Below, piece by piece: positions 1 through 11,758 of a DNA stretch of 64,000 nt. The position numbers and the translations under genes are program-made. The notes below the pieces were generated by a model. That model was not told the DNA's origin, ran no database searches, and saw only the letters and a program-made list of their open reading frames with translations. Position 1 is the first letter of the stretch; the number at the start of each line of letters is the position of its first letter. Location: NCBI RefSeq assembly GCF_024679095.1, contig NC_066513.1, forward strand, positions 7,424,023 through 7,488,022. The letters run 5' to 3'. The DNA is from Eriocheir sinensis (taxonomy: Eukaryota > Arthropoda > Malacostraca > Decapoda > Varunidae).

Positions 1-428
1 ACTCCAGCTCCATAGCCTCAGTCATACTATTAGGTAGGGTTTTCTTTTTTTGCTGGATATTTTGAACTGTGTATTTAAATGCAATTTTGTATTAACCAAA
101 ACATGCTATACGCCCTTCGGGAGTGAGGATTATTGTTAGGGGGAAGGGAACTGGGGAAGCAAATCAATAAATTGTCTTCTGCCTATGTCCTGTATTAATG
201 CATACAGCCTTCCTAGCCTATGGTGCAGTCTCACAATCTCCCCCACCACGACCTCCGAAGGTAACCACGACCCCACACTACCAAACTTGGGACTGAGGAT
301 ACCATCTACCTCAAGGAACAACCCATAGTAAGCTGGGGAGCAGCAGACACTATCTACCAGGTGGGACAGTTGTTAAAGTCAAGTGTTGCCAGGCCTGCGA
401 GGGCAGGGAGAGTCTGGGGACTAAACAG
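1..428. other. Unassigned flank
   Basis: I see no coding region, RNA gene or recognisable repeat here. It is upstream of the first visible exon and may be intron or 5' flank. Confidence 0.4.
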
Positions 429-668
429 TTAGTTTAGTTCCGCCCCACCTGGTTCATAGAACTGCCATTCCTCACTTACAGGCTTTGGAGGTTGTGCCAT
501 ATTACAACCTCCTGGTGGCAGCTTACAGAGAGGGAACAGCAGGGAATCGAACCCAGCCGTACACTCTCTGTGAGGTTGAGGAATCTTAGCGTCACTATTT
601 TTCCTCTTCCTCCCCCTTTTTTTATTTTTCAACCTGTGATGGCCAGGGGTCGAACCCGGGGCTGTTAT
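429..668 (-). repeat. tRNA-derived SINE-like sequence (one or two copies)
   Basis: On the minus strand a perfect polymerase III B box (GGTTCGATTCC) falls at about 546-557, and a second near-match (GGTTCGACCCC) at about 646-657. A boxes are weak. There is no complete tRNA fold, so these are SINE heads rather than tRNA genes. Confidence 0.45.
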
Positions 669-836
669 ATAAGCACATACTTTGATATAACTCTAGGGTG
701 TCTCGTGGATCATTAGTAAATAAAAACAAAATATCTGGATAGGCTACTCTTTAGCCCGTTACCGGCTATGGCTGCCAAAAAACTCCCTCCACCAAGTTTG
801 TACCCCCCCATTTGGTGATTGTTAGGTGCGCCTATT
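669..836. repeat. Dispersed repeat, copy a (partner at 26863-27031)
   Basis: About 165 bp starting ATAAGCACATA and ending GGTGCGCCTATT are shared with 26863-27031 in the same orientation. Inside is an imperfect palindrome (TTTGATTTA...TAAATCAAA in copy b). Copy a abuts the jockey-like fragment directly. The class is unknown. Confidence 0.7.
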
Positions 837-1813
837 GTGCAGGGGAAAAGAACTGGAGGAGACGACTCAGAACGCCCAACCTCGGGGAAGCTGATTTGGT
901 AAGAAAAGAGATGTGAAGTTTCCAGTTCAGGTTTTGGGTTAAGGATTGACCGAGGATGTTTAGTGTTGAAGAAGGCGACAGCTGGATGTTGTTGAAGAAT
1001 AGGGGATAGGTGTTTGGAAGATTGTGTCAAGTTGATAGGTGGAGAAATTCAATTTTTGTGGTATTGAAGGACACCAGGTTCCTTCTGCCCCAATCGGAAA
1101 AAAACAGCAAGGTCAGAGTTAAGCGTTCTGCAGCCTCCAGCCAGGAGTCTTGTAATTCCTGTTGTGAGGGTCGTCTGTTGAAAGAAGTCGAAAAATGCAA
1201 AATAGAGTTATCGGCGTATGAGTAGATAGGAGAGTTTGTTGTAGAAAGAAGATCATTGATGAATATCAGGAAGAGAGTGGGAGACAGGACAGAGCCCCAC
1301 AGAAAACCACTGTTGATAGGTTTAGGGGAAGAACAGTGACCGTCTACCACAGCATAGAACGGCCAGAAAGGAAACTGGAGATGAAGGTACAAAGAGAAGG
1401 ATAGAATCCCTATGAGCGCAGTTTAGAAAGCAAAAAGTTGTGCCAGACTCTATCGAAAGCTTTCAATATGTCTAGCGTAACTGGGACAGTCTCACCGAAA
1501 CGGCTAAGAGAGGATGACCAAGAGTCAATTAAGAGAGTAAGAAGATCACCAGTAGAACGCCCCTTATGGAACCCATACTGGCGATCAGATAGAAGGTCAG
1601 AAGTGGATAGATGCTTATTAATCTTCCGCTTAAGGATCGATTCAAAAGCTTTAGAAAGACAGGAAAGTAAAGTTATAGGACGGTAGTTTGAGGGATTGGA
1701 GTGGTCACCCTTCTTAGGTAGAGGCTGTATGTAGGCGTACTTCCAGCTGGAAGAAAAGGTAGATGTTGACAGGCAGAGACGAAAGAGTTTGACCAGGCAG
1801 GGTGTCAGCCGGG
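837..1813 (-). pseudogene. Jockey-like LINE fragment (reverse transcriptase, broken)
   Basis: The minus strand encodes the same reverse transcriptase as 40422-42587 but truncated at both ends and frameshifted. Blocks seen in order are [48 protein letters not shown] and LDILKAFDRVWH, then, in another frame, SYADNSILHFSTSFNRR. The catalytic YADD is YADN, so this copy is inactive. The fragment stops at 1813 and its 3' part is replaced by the dispersed repeat at 669-836. Confidence 0.9.
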
Positions 1814-2149
1814 TGTTTGTATACATACAGCCATGCGGTACCCAGGTACCCATGCTCGTACCCACAACCGTTTTCCATTCGTACCGAGAACTGACAACTC
1901 ACTCCTGGCATACGGCATACGGGTAGCCGGGGTTGCCCATAGCCCCAATGGTTGGATGAAAACGGGCAGTGTTACACCGCCTTTTTAAGGCAGTGTGCAT
2001 GACGCCGACGGTAGGCAGATGTGACCTGTACATGTCAAAGCAGCGCAAAACTCGGGGCGGTAATGTGCGAAAGTTGGGATGGTGAGAATTTAGAACTAAG
2101 CATTTAACTCGAGGATTGTGAAACTTGGATAGCGCGAAACTCGAGAGGG
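1814..2149. other. Unassigned spacer
   Basis: GC-moderate sequence with several GGTACC/GTACCC words near 1835-1870. There is no gene or classified repeat that I can recognise. Confidence 0.4.
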
Positions 2150-2863
2150 TACAGGAAATCCCCTATATACGAAAGGGTTAGGGACTGAAAAAACCTTTCG
2201 TTTATCGATTTTTCGTATATCGAAGCCATTTCCCCCATAGGATTGTTAATAAATAGGGGGGTTAGGGACCAGCGCCAGCAAAAAAAAAAAAAAAAAAGAA
2301 AAAAAAAGTTAAATATAACTATGCTTAAAAGCAATTTACTACTCACAATACAATGAAACGCAAGGCTCATAAATAATTAAAAACAATTACCATTTCCTGT
2401 TCCTTTACTGTTATAGAAATGCATTACATATGTTAGGACAATCCCCTCTAACTCGTCACTACAACTCATCACTTAACATTGCCAATGTTTACTTCCCAAG
2501 CTGTGAAAAACACGTGCCAAACAGTACACCACCGCACCACTCAAGCCCCCCAACCCTCCATCACCCTCACGTTTCCTCACGCTGGCTGGGATGTGTTTTT
2601 TGAGTCAAGCAAGGGGTTCACAAACTGGCAACGCTAAGTGATGAGCGTTGAAGTGGAGGACTGGACATGGACACTTGCTGCCTAATCACTGCGAGGCTGT
2701 TGACGCCGGGCGACCGATATAGACATCGAAACAGTGGGCGAAACTGTCATTTTTCGTATATGCGAAGCATGTCTTTCGTGAACCGAAAATTGTCCTATAT
2801 TTTTCACTTTCGTATATCCGAATTTTCGTACATCGAGCTTTCGTATATCGGGGATTTCCTGTA
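2150..2863. mobile_element. Pogo/Tigger-like MITE (TA target, CAGGAAATCCCC ends)
   Basis: The ends are inverted copies of TACAGGAAATCCCC followed by near-identical (T)ATACGAAAG, with TA duplicated outside (2150-2151, 2862-2863). The interior holds a poly(A) run at 2280-2307 and more CGTATAT words, but no transposase. TA duplication with CAG-starting ends is typical of Tc1/mariner-pogo derivatives. Confidence 0.8.
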
Positions 2864-3359
2864 CTGTATTACCTAATCAAATAATGAGTTATGAATGATT
2901 TTTAGGGATTTTGAGTTGTGATTCATGAACAGTTATATAATGCTGTTTTATTCACTGTGAGGTGGACCCAAAGTAACATTATAATAGTCTAGTAAATGGA
3001 GTAACATTAATTCAATAGATAGAACAATCAATGGTGATATTATTGATAGGGGCTCACGGGAATGTGGCTACTGCCGAGTGTTAGGCTACGTATTGTTTTT
3101 GCTGCCTCTCAGTGGACATACAGTACTGTCTCTAAGTTTGTGATAAATAGGTTGACGTTGCAGGTTGCAAACGTTGAAATTGCAAACTTTGAACCATTAT
3201 ATTTATGGGGAAAATTGAAAACCGTCAACATCTTGCACTTGGCCACCCATCCGGGTGGCCAAGCGCATGTGTGCAGACGGCCCCGGCCGCGCGCTTGGCC
3301 CGAGCAGCTGGCGGCATGACCTTTGCATCAGTGCCGCCTGAACGGTGCTTTTGTTGGGG

Positions 3360-3396
<37 letters not shown>

Positions 3397-3489
3397 CTGG
3401 CGCAGTCGGGGTTCCTCTCAAACATGTGCCTTGCTGCCCGGATCCCACTCACCATGCTTCCCGTGGCCAATGGAAAGGCCCAGGGGGTG
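2864..3489. other. Unassigned spacer with hairpin and (GT)n
   Basis: No gene is recognised. A perfect 11-bp inverted repeat (CTTGGCCACCC / GGGTGGCCAAG, 4-bp loop) lies at 3238-3263, and a (GT)n tract at 3362-3394. Confidence 0.5.
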
Positions 3490-3693
3490 GATAAGAGCAG
3501 GGTTGGATCAAATACTGATTTTTTATAAGTCAAATACAAATACTTTTGTTCAGGATTCCAAAAATACAAATATAAATAAAAATACTTTTATTCCTGAATC
3601 TAAAAATACAAATACAAATACTTTTATTCCTGAATCTTAAAATACAAATACAAATACAAGTACTGGTTAAAAAAATAAAAATAAAAATACAAA

Positions 3694-4632
3694 TACAGTA
3701 AAACCCCGATTATCCGAAAGCGGATTATCCGAAAAACCGGATTATCCGAAATTGATCTGGATAATGCAATTAAAATTTATTTTTTTTCTATACTAAAACG
3801 TTATAAAACATCAAAAATAAATAAAAGTAACTACATATGTACTATATTAACACATTTAAAATTGATAAGAACAGTTAAAATGAATATGCTTTCTAATACG
3901 TATTGCCGAAATAGCTTGTAACGAATAGATCAATGTATTAGACAAAAAACATTAAACAAACTCTCAACAACACCACGTCCGCACCTTCGCCCCAGCTAGT
4001 ACGTAGGTGCGAACAAACTACTGCGACTACTCTCACACCGTACTCTCAAGACAACGACACAAACACGACTCCCTCTCCACTCCATGCCACATTCCCTTCC
4101 AACATACGAGTTGCGCGATAATATGAGTCATCATACTTTGTCTCCACCTGCACGATGCATCAAGGTCACACTTGCAAGCTTGCACAACCATTCACATTCG
4201 CACTCTGCAACATTCACAATTCAGATCTGCAACGCTCACAAGTATCAACATACACTGGTCCAGACAAGGAGACACACAGACAAACATACAATAAAACATT
4301 TACATCACATGTTTTAAGCGTACTACTTTGTTTAGCGTAGCGTGTGTTTGTTTGGTTTCATTGTTTACATCGTCAGTCGGCGGCAGCGACAGCATCCTCA
4401 TCCATCCTGGCTAATGGTCCGTCCATACTAGCTACATGTGTTCTAATGAGAAAATAAGAACCAAGGTGCAAGATCAAAGTGATATTCATCCAAACGAGAA
4501 AGCAAGACACAATGCCGACGATCAAACTGGCGGCGATCAAAATGGCGGCCATAAATCCGGATTATCCGAAAAATCGGCTTATCCGAAAGAGGCTTCCCCC
4601 CTTCCATTTCGGATAATCGGGGTTTTACTGTA
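3694..4632. mobile_element. Pogo/Tigger-like element nested in the hAT
   Basis: The ends are inverted CAGTAAAACCCCGATTATCC, with TA on both sides (3694-3695, 4631-4632). The motif GGATTATCCGAAA is repeated in the subterminal zone. No transposase is visible. It sits inside the AAATAC-repeat zone of the hAT, so it inserted later. Confidence 0.9.
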
Positions 4633-4706
4633 CTCCTATTCCAGATTTCAAAGATACAAATAAAAATACTCCTGAAATTATGCAAAAAATATAAAGATAC
4701 TTTTTT

Positions 4707-5332
4707 TCACAAGTTTACATTTAACATATCATAATTGCAGTTTATCATCATTAATGCCAGGAAGGTTTCCGGGCCGAGTTTTGGTCGCTCAGGAGTGTAA
4801 AAATTGCCGGCTTTACTAAACACCCTCTCAGATGGTGCCGACGTTGCACAGCACCCTAGAATATTCTTGGCAAAGTGCTTCAAAATTTTGAAGCTTTTTG
4901 CATTATGCCAGTACCTCAGTGGACTGACATCAAAAGCCAGAACACCTTCTTCTAGGTACGTTTCAAGTTCTGCCTTCAATACTGTAGCATCATTTGTTGA
5001 TGCACTTGCCATCATTTGTCCTGCTGGAGGCATGTAGGCAAAAAGATGAGGTCGTTTTGCACTCATGCCAGCCGAAAATGAAATGTTTTCTTCTTCAAGG
5101 TTGACTGAGTTGACTCGGAAATAATTAGGTCCACAATCTTAGAAACCTTTTCATTTTGCATTTCCTTACATGGCATCCATGCCACCTTAAACCTGGGGTT
5201 CATGACAGCTGCGGCAATGACATCAGTCCTCTCAAAAAATGGATGCAACCTCTTTTTGATTGATGATTGTTGTGCATTTGCCAAGTTAAAGCAGTAAATC
5301 GGTTTACTGTCTCTCTCGTCGTCTTCACTCAC
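4707..5332 (-). pseudogene. hAT transposase remnant (C-terminal part)
   Basis: Two adjoining minus-strand frames encode the C-terminal half of a ZBED-type hAT transposase. The upstream part (5063-5332) has NPRFKVAWM, the family's DPRFK-like motif. The downstream part (4707-5066) carries the dimerisation domain: RYWHNAKSFKILKHFAKNIL, then TSAPSERVFSKAGNFYTPER. A frame change separates them at about 5065. The N-terminal zinc finger and most of the catalytic domain are missing, so it is not functional. Confidence 0.9.
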
Positions 5333-5949
5333 ATCTCATCCCCTACGGCTCCCATTTCCGTGACGTCACACATTTTTGCGGGCAGATCCTTCTTCCGAGC
5401 CGCCCCATCCTTCAGTAACTCCCTGAATCCTCTCCTACTCCTCCTCTAACATTAATGATCTTATTACCTTAATCACTTCCTAGTTCCTACACTCCTCCTC
5501 CATGTGACCTGAGGTTAATTTCCTCCTTACTCCCCACCCTTAATTTTTTTCCTCCTCCGCCTTCAACCTTAATGTTCTCCTTACTCCACTTTCCCCGATC
5601 TAACGTTAATCCTTTCTTCCTTCGCCTTCATCCATAATCTGTTTCCTTTTTCGCCGTAAAGCGGCTTAACATTACTTCTTTTTATATTTCCTTAACAGTA
5701 ATTATCCACCTCAAATGGTTTTAACTCAAAATATAAATACAAATACAAAATGCTTTTTTTTCTGGGTGCCAAAATACAAATACAAATACAAAATACTTTT
5801 TTTTCTGGGTGCCAAAATACAAATACAAATACAAAATACTTCTTTCTCTAGATGCCAAAATACAAATACAAATACAAATACATTAAAATTGTTTTTCAAT
5901 ACAATTCAAATACAAATACAATTGTATATGATCCACCCCTGGATAAGAG

Positions 5950-6538
5950 CGAGAATGAGAGTCAAGGACCACAACAAGGTGTGAAAAAACCCGGTTTTAG
6001 CAGACTTTTCTCTCCCTTTTGGGTCATATTGCAATTTCAGTTTTCAATAAAAATCTATTTTTTGGGGTCCCTATCGCAAACTTGGCGAATCGCCAACTTG
6101 AAATTCGCAGTCCTGGAGGCAGTACTGTACTTCTCACCCTCACTTGTATATGCATGTTTTCTCCCCTCGCCGTGCGAGGATTCTAGAATGTTCTCTCCAC
6201 TCCTTGATGCTGTGGCTGTCAGCTGCGGACAGTGCTGCGTAATTGGCATACTTCTAAAACCACATTTGTCACGGGTGCTGTGATTGGTTGACTTGTGAAA
6301 AGGCGCCTGTAAGGGAAATCCCTCCTTTCAGCGATTTGGAACGTCAGTGGCACCTTTGAAAATGTTTGTGCATCGTGATCTAGCCGAAATGAAAGGCACC
6401 GTTTGTGCACCTTTTGTCAACTGGCGCCTGTCGACAAGGTGTGTTTTGAATATACGGGCCCTGGACCATTGGGCCTGTTATTCGGTAGGATAGGATATAT
6501 TAACTTTATTAGTAATTCTATAGGAGTTTTATTCTATT
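5950..6538. other. Unassigned spacer
   Basis: No gene or classified repeat is recognised between the hAT target duplication and the SINE. Confidence 0.4.
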
Positions 6539-6730
6539 GGGGAGGCGGTGGCTTAGTGGTTAGTGTGCTGGTCCTGCATTTCGCTGTGTCCTGGATGATG
6601 TGAGTTCGAATCTGGCGCTACTTGCCAAGAATAGGTGGCGCCACTATAAACACTTGCCTGTGCCATGACGAGTTTGGGCCAAACACCAGGCCCAACCAAG
6701 GAGGCCTACCGGTGCTATAGGCCTCCTTCA
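6539..6730 (+). repeat. tRNA-derived SINE
   Basis: The head has a perfect A box TGGCTTAGTGG (6549-6559) and a B box at 6602-6614 (AGTTCGAATCT, two differences from consensus) with tRNA-like spacing. The body continues with a palindromic stretch containing GGAGGCCTACCGG and TATAGGCCTCC. No intact cloverleaf is present, so it is not a tRNA gene. Confidence 0.7.
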
Positions 6731-7830
6731 GGCACCCTTTGTGCCCCCTCTTCAGGCACCTTCTGTGCCCCCTGGTGCTCCTCCCAGCGCTCACCCACCT
6801 CCACCCCTACTCCTCCCTGCCCTCCCGCTGGTACGGCGACTGAAACACGCACACCGTGTGACACTACACAGACTCAGTGAACACTCACAGTGCGACACAT
6901 TACTGAGACACAGTGCCACACAGACTCAGTGTATACACCACCACATGCCACACAGACTCAGTGAACACTCAAACACAGTGCGCCACATTACTGAGACACA
7001 CAGTGCCACACATACTCAGTGTACACGCCACACAGACTCAGAGAGACACGCACAGTGTGACACCCCACTGGGATTACTGGCTGCCCCCTGGATTTATCAC
7101 CGCCCTTTTGGATTATCTTGCTCTTCTGTGGATCCTTACGTACAGTGCTGTGTCTCCAACAGCTCAGTGCAGCAAGTCCCCAGCAACAGTTAGTGTCACA
7201 GTGTTACCTACTAAGTGTACAGTGTTGTGTTACAGTGCCTTCTTGGACACTGGTTCGCTCCCCGAGCCACTGAGGCCCCTGGCACGCGCCAGCGCCTATA
7301 GTACGCAGGCTGCTCGACTCACTTACGGACTGCCGCGGCCTCTAGCATGCGCCAGCGCCTATAGTACACTCAGTTCGTTCTACTCTCACGGACTGCCGTG
7401 GCCCCTGGCACATGCTAGCGCCCCTCACTCCTCAACCTGCTGTGGCCCCTGGCATGCTGGCATCTAGCGCCTTCCCACTCAGTCGTTCGACGCCCTCACT
7501 GACTGCCGAGGCCCCTGGCATGCTGGCAGCTGGCACCTTTTAACACACGCAGTTCGTTCTGCTCTCACGGACTGCCAAGGCCCCTGGCACACTGGCAGCT
7601 AGCGCCTGCACACGCAGTTCCCTCAACGCTCTCGAACTGCCATAGCCCCCAGCGCGTTTACACCAGTGCCTTTTGCCCATCTCCACGCTGCTTGACTTCA
7701 CCATACCTGACGATGACAACTTCCTCTACAACAGCGGTGTCCTTCAGAGCACCACTCTTCTGCTCAGGACCTGTCCACATGGTTCGCGATTTTGGAGTGC
7801 GGATTCAAGCTTTCCAGGATCTATTAAACA
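6731..7830 (+). repeat. Degenerate tandem repeat zone
   Basis: At 6840-7060 the words CACAGACTCAGTG and GCCACATTACTGAGACAC recur. At 7240-7660 a unit of roughly 65-100 bp recurs, built from GGACTGCCG, GGCCCCTGGCA and AGCGCC. It leads into the 42-bp minisatellite. Frames are partly open but drift with the repeats, so I do not call a gene. Confidence 0.65.
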
Positions 7831-10015
7831 GCCAACCACTCAACTCACCTCAGCTCGACTCACTGCAGCTGAACACAACGCGCAACTCACTCCAGCTCGA
7901 CTCACCGTAGCTGTTCTCACTGATCTACTCACCTCAGCTAGACTCACTGTAGCTGTCCTCACCGTGCAGCTCCCTTCAGCTCGACTCACCGTAGATGTTC
8001 TCACTGCGCTACTCACTCCAGCTCGACTCACCGTAGCTGTCCTCACCATGCAACTCCCCTCAGCTCGACTCACCGTAGCTGTCCTCACCGTGCAGCTCCC
8101 CTCAGCTCGACTCACCGTAGCTGTCCTCACTGTGCTACTCACCTCAGCTCGACTCACCGTAGCTGTCCTCACTGTGCTACTCACCTCAGCTCGACTCACC
8201 GTAGCTGTCCTCACTGTGCTACTCACCTCAGCTCAACTCACCGTAACTGTCCTCACTGCGGTACTCACTCCAGCTCGACTCACCGTAGCTGTCCTCACTG
8301 TGCTACTCACCTCAGCTCGACTCACCGTAGCTGTTCTCACTGCGGTACTCACCTCAGCTCAACTCACCGTAGCTGTCCTCACTGTGCTACTCACCTCAGC
8401 TCGACTCACCGTAACTGTCCTCACTGCGGTACTCACTCCAGCTCAACTCACCGTAGCTGTCCTCACTGTGCTACTCACCTCAGCTCGACTCACCGTAGCT
8501 GTTCTCACTGCGGTACTCACCTCAGCTCAACTCACCGTAGCTGTCCTCACTGCGCTACTCACCTCAGCTCGACTCACCGTAGCTGTTCTCACTGCGCTAC
8601 TCACCTCAGCTCGACTCACCGTAGCTGTCCTCACTGTGCTACTCACCTCAGCTCGACTCACCGTAACTGTCCTCACTGTGCTACTCACCGTAGCTGTCCT
8701 CACTGCGCTACTCACCTCAGCTCGACTCACCGTAGCTGTTCTCACTGCGCTACTCACCTCAGCTCGACTCACCGTAGCTGTTCTCACTGCGCTACTCACC
8801 TCAGCTCGACTCACCGTAGCTGTCCTCACTGTGCTACTCACCTCAGCTCGACTCACCGTAACTGTCCTCACTGTGCTACTCACCTCAGCTCGACTCACCG
8901 TAGCTGTCCTCACTGCGCTACTCACCTCAGCTCGACTCACCGTAGCTGTTCTCACTGCGGTACTCACCTCAGCTCAACTCACCGTAGCTGTCCTCACTGT
9001 GCTACTCACCTCAGCTCAACTCACCGTAGCTGTCCTCACTGTGCTACTCACCTCAGCTCAACTCACCGTAGCTGTCCTCACTGTGCTACTCACCTCAGCT
9101 CGACTCACCGTAGCTGTTCTCACTGCGCTACTCACCTCAGCTCAACTCACCGTAGCTGTCCTCACTGCGGTACTCACCTCAGCTCGACTCACCGTAGCTG
9201 TCCTCACTGTGCTACTCACCTCAGCTCGACTCACCGTAACTGTTCTCACTGCGGTACTCACCTCAGCTCGACTCACCGTAGCTGTCCTCACTGCGGTACT
9301 CACCTCAGCTCGACTCACCGTAGCTGTTCTCACTGCGGTACTCACCTCAGCTCGACTCACCGTAGCTGTTCTCACTGCGGTACTCACCTCAGCTCGACTC
9401 ACCGTAGCTGTCCTCACTGTGCTACTCACTCCAGCTCGACTCACCATAGGTGTTCTCACTGCGCTACTCACCTCAGCTCGACTCACCATAGCTGTCCTCA
9501 CTGTGCTACTCACTCCAGCTCGACTCACCATAGGTGTTCTCACTGCGGTACTCACCTCAGCTCGACTCACCGTAGCTGTCCTCACTGTGCTACTCACTCC
9601 AGCTCGACTCACCGTAGCTGTTCTCACTGCGGTACTCACCTCAGCTCGACTCACCATAGCTGTTCTCACCGCGCAACTCACCTCAGCTCGACTCACCGTA
9701 GCTGTCCTCACTGTGCTACTCACTCCAGCTCGACTCACCATAGGTGTTCTCACTGCGCTACTCACCTCAGCTCGACTCACTGTAGCTGTTCTCACCGCGC
9801 AACTCACCTCAGCTCGACTTACCGTAGCTGTTCTCGCCGCGCTACTCACCTCAGCTCGACTCACCGTAGCTGTTCTCGCCGCGCAACTCACCTCAGCTCG
9901 ACTCACCGTAGCTGTTCTCACCGCGCAACTCACCTCAGCTCGACTCACCGTAGCTGTTCTCACCGCGCAACTCACCTCAGCTCGACTCACTGTAGCTGTT
10001 CTCACCGCGCATCTC
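7831..10015 (+). repeat. Minisatellite of about 52 units of 42 bp
   Basis: The unit CTCACCTCAGCTCGACTCAC plus CGTAGCTGTCCTCACTGTGCTA repeats about 52 times with few substitutions; one unit near 8687 is 15 bp short. Because 42 and 15 are multiples of three, one + frame stays open across the array (14-residue unit LTSARLTVAVLTVL, open 7673-10096). On the other strand the common CGA-to-CAA variant creates TGA stops. The strand is C-rich and G-poor. I read it as satellite, not protein. Confidence 0.95.
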
Positions 10016-10215
10016 AACTCAACTCAGCGCAACTCACCGCGCACCTCCACTCAACTCAGTGCAACTCACCGCGCACCTCACCTCAGCTCAACTTAGCGCA
10101 ACTCACCGCGCACCTCAACTCAACTCAGCGCAACTCACCGCACACCTCAACTCAACTCAGTGCAACTCACCGCGCACCTCAACTCAACTCAGTGCAACTC
10201 ACCGCGCAATGCTAC
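10013..10215 (+). repeat. Second tandem array, 32-bp units
   Basis: About six units of CTCAACTCAACTCAGTGCAA plus CTCACCGCGCAC follow the 42-bp array directly. The shared words CTCAACTCA and CTCACCGCGCA suggest it arose from the same source. Confidence 0.85.
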
Positions 10216-10290
10216 TCACCGCAACGCAACACGGTCTGTGCCACAGTGCCCCCGCACCAGGGAAGATTTCGTTCCTCCTTTCTCGTCACT

Positions 10291-10734
10291 GGGGGGGAGT
10301 ATCTGTAGCAAGCCACCGCTGAAACAGTCGCGTACTCTCCTCCGGTGAGACAAAGAAAATTGAGTGTGCAGCACAGACTCAATTTGTTAATGTTTTCGTC
10401 CTTGTATCCTAAGTGTTCTCGTCTCTCTTCGCTCTCCCTCTTGTCCGTGTTGTGTCTCAATTGTTTATCTATTGTTACTCGTTTATCTTCCACTGTCTGT
10501 CCTCATCCTTCTATTGTTAAATTATACATATTGTTCCACACACACACCAACACGTTAATGTTATTCACGCTTAACAACATTCATACACACGCATACACAC
10601 ACAAACACCTTTTCTATGTGTTTTGTTTGTCCTTATGACCTGTGTATGTTTTTGTCAATTAAGTAACTCTGACGGATTTGACTTTGTCTATCCATGAACC
10701 GATTAGCAATCAAAACACTCGCTACCACCAACAG
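10291..10734 (+). mobile_element. Possible 3' LTR of a Gypsy-type element
   Basis: A purine run ACTGGGGGGGAG at about 10287 is followed by TGTAGCAAGCC, as at a polypurine tract/LTR border, and the segment could end ...ACCAACA at 10734, giving TG...CA ends. No partner LTR, primer site or pol gene was found in the window, so this rests on the border alone. Confidence 0.25.
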
Positions 10735-10743
10735 TAGTAGTAG

Positions 10744-11238
10744 TACAGGTTAAGAATCCCTCATCCAAAATTCCTGGGACAGAAAGTGTTGTGGATTTTG
10801 GATTTTGGAAAATGCAGGCCCTTTTGACATTTTCAACTACGTATATCTTTACACCACAGAGCACACAACACGCGGTTATCACAATGAGTAACGAGCGAAG
10901 GTGTTACTGTGATGACTGCTGACAACAAACTAATGCATAGCAGCACCAGAATTGCCAGGTAGTGGACTGTGTTCCCACCCAATCCGATCCCAAAAGCCGC
11001 CCAAAACCTGCGGTGGTGGCCGGCAGATGTTTTTATGCCTAAGGTGTCGATGCAGCAGCAGGTTTACATGCCCAATTGGGTGAGTAAACCACGGACCTGG
11101 CAACCCTGAGCAGCACACAACAGCTGTATGTGGTGGAACCTTCCCATCACTTTGTGGAATTTTCCATGTGACGCGTCATATCAGCATTCAAAAAACTTTT
11201 GGATTTTGGAATTTTGGATAAAGGATTCTCAACCTGTA
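10744..11238. mobile_element. Tigger-like MITE with MER2-like ends
   Basis: The ends are inverted: CAGGTTAAGAATCCCTCATC and, complemented, CAGGTTGAGAATCCTTTATC, with TA outside. It inserted into a TAG/CAG trinucleotide tract that flanks it on both sides. From memory the ends resemble human MER2 (Tigger group), including the following words TGGGACAGAAAGTGTTG and GGATTTTGGA. No transposase remains. Confidence 0.85.
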
Positions 11239-11243
11239 GCAGC

Positions 11244-11278
<35 letters not shown>

Positions 11279-11758
11279 CAGTAGCAGTAGTATGCATCAT
11301 TAGAATGAAAGCAGAAGACATTAGGAACATCAGATGCAAGATACAGCAGAAAAAGGAAAGTCTGCCACTCTGAATTCCACTTGTCTGAAATGGTCTAAAC
11401 TTGCAAAGATGGAAACTTATTCAAAGGAAAAACTACAAAAAGTACAAACACCTGACAACTGAAGAGCTGGTTGGTATTAAGGCATGCAAATGTGATTAAT
11501 ACTTAAGTCTGAATCGTGGATAGCTGGCCCTCTGGGGTTCAGATTGATGGACATTTGCTGTACCAGACAGCAGGTGGTTAAAAGTATGCCCCTCTGGCTT
11601 TTTGATAGGTCAACCATCTTTTCTTCTCGTCTTGAAGCCTTGGAGCCCTTGATCAAGCAGCACTTGTATGAAGAGTATTAGGGGTAGTAGTAGTAGTAAT
11701 GGAGAATCTGTAATGATATCAGTAGTAGCAGCATCAGTAATGGTGGTAGTAGTAGTGG
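11239..11758. other. Spacer with (TAG)n tracts
   Basis: (TAG/CAG)n tracts lie at 11239-11292 and around 11680-11760. Nothing else is recognised. Confidence 0.5.

Larger units (their letters stand above)
3490..5949 (-). mobile_element. hAT transposon, internally deleted, with 8-bp target duplication
   Basis: GATAAGAG occurs exactly at 3490-3497 and 5942-5949. Just inside, the ends are inverted: CAGGGTTGGATCAAATAC on the left, and on the right a sequence whose complement starts CAGGGGTGGATCATATAC. Both subterminal zones are packed with AAATACAAATAC repeats. A remnant transposase lies at 4707-5332, and a pogo-like element is nested at 3694-4632. The 8-bp duplication and CAGGG ends identify hAT. 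Confidence 0.92.

Noticed and set aside
6539..6620. Possible functional tRNA gene
   Set aside because: A and B boxes are present, but the stems do not pair into a cloverleaf; the sequence continues as a SINE body.
7673..10096. An 807-residue open frame that could be called a repetitive protein
   Set aside because: It is the 42-bp minisatellite read in one frame. There is no signal peptide, domain or upstream coding context, and unit variation is not biased to silent changes by eye.
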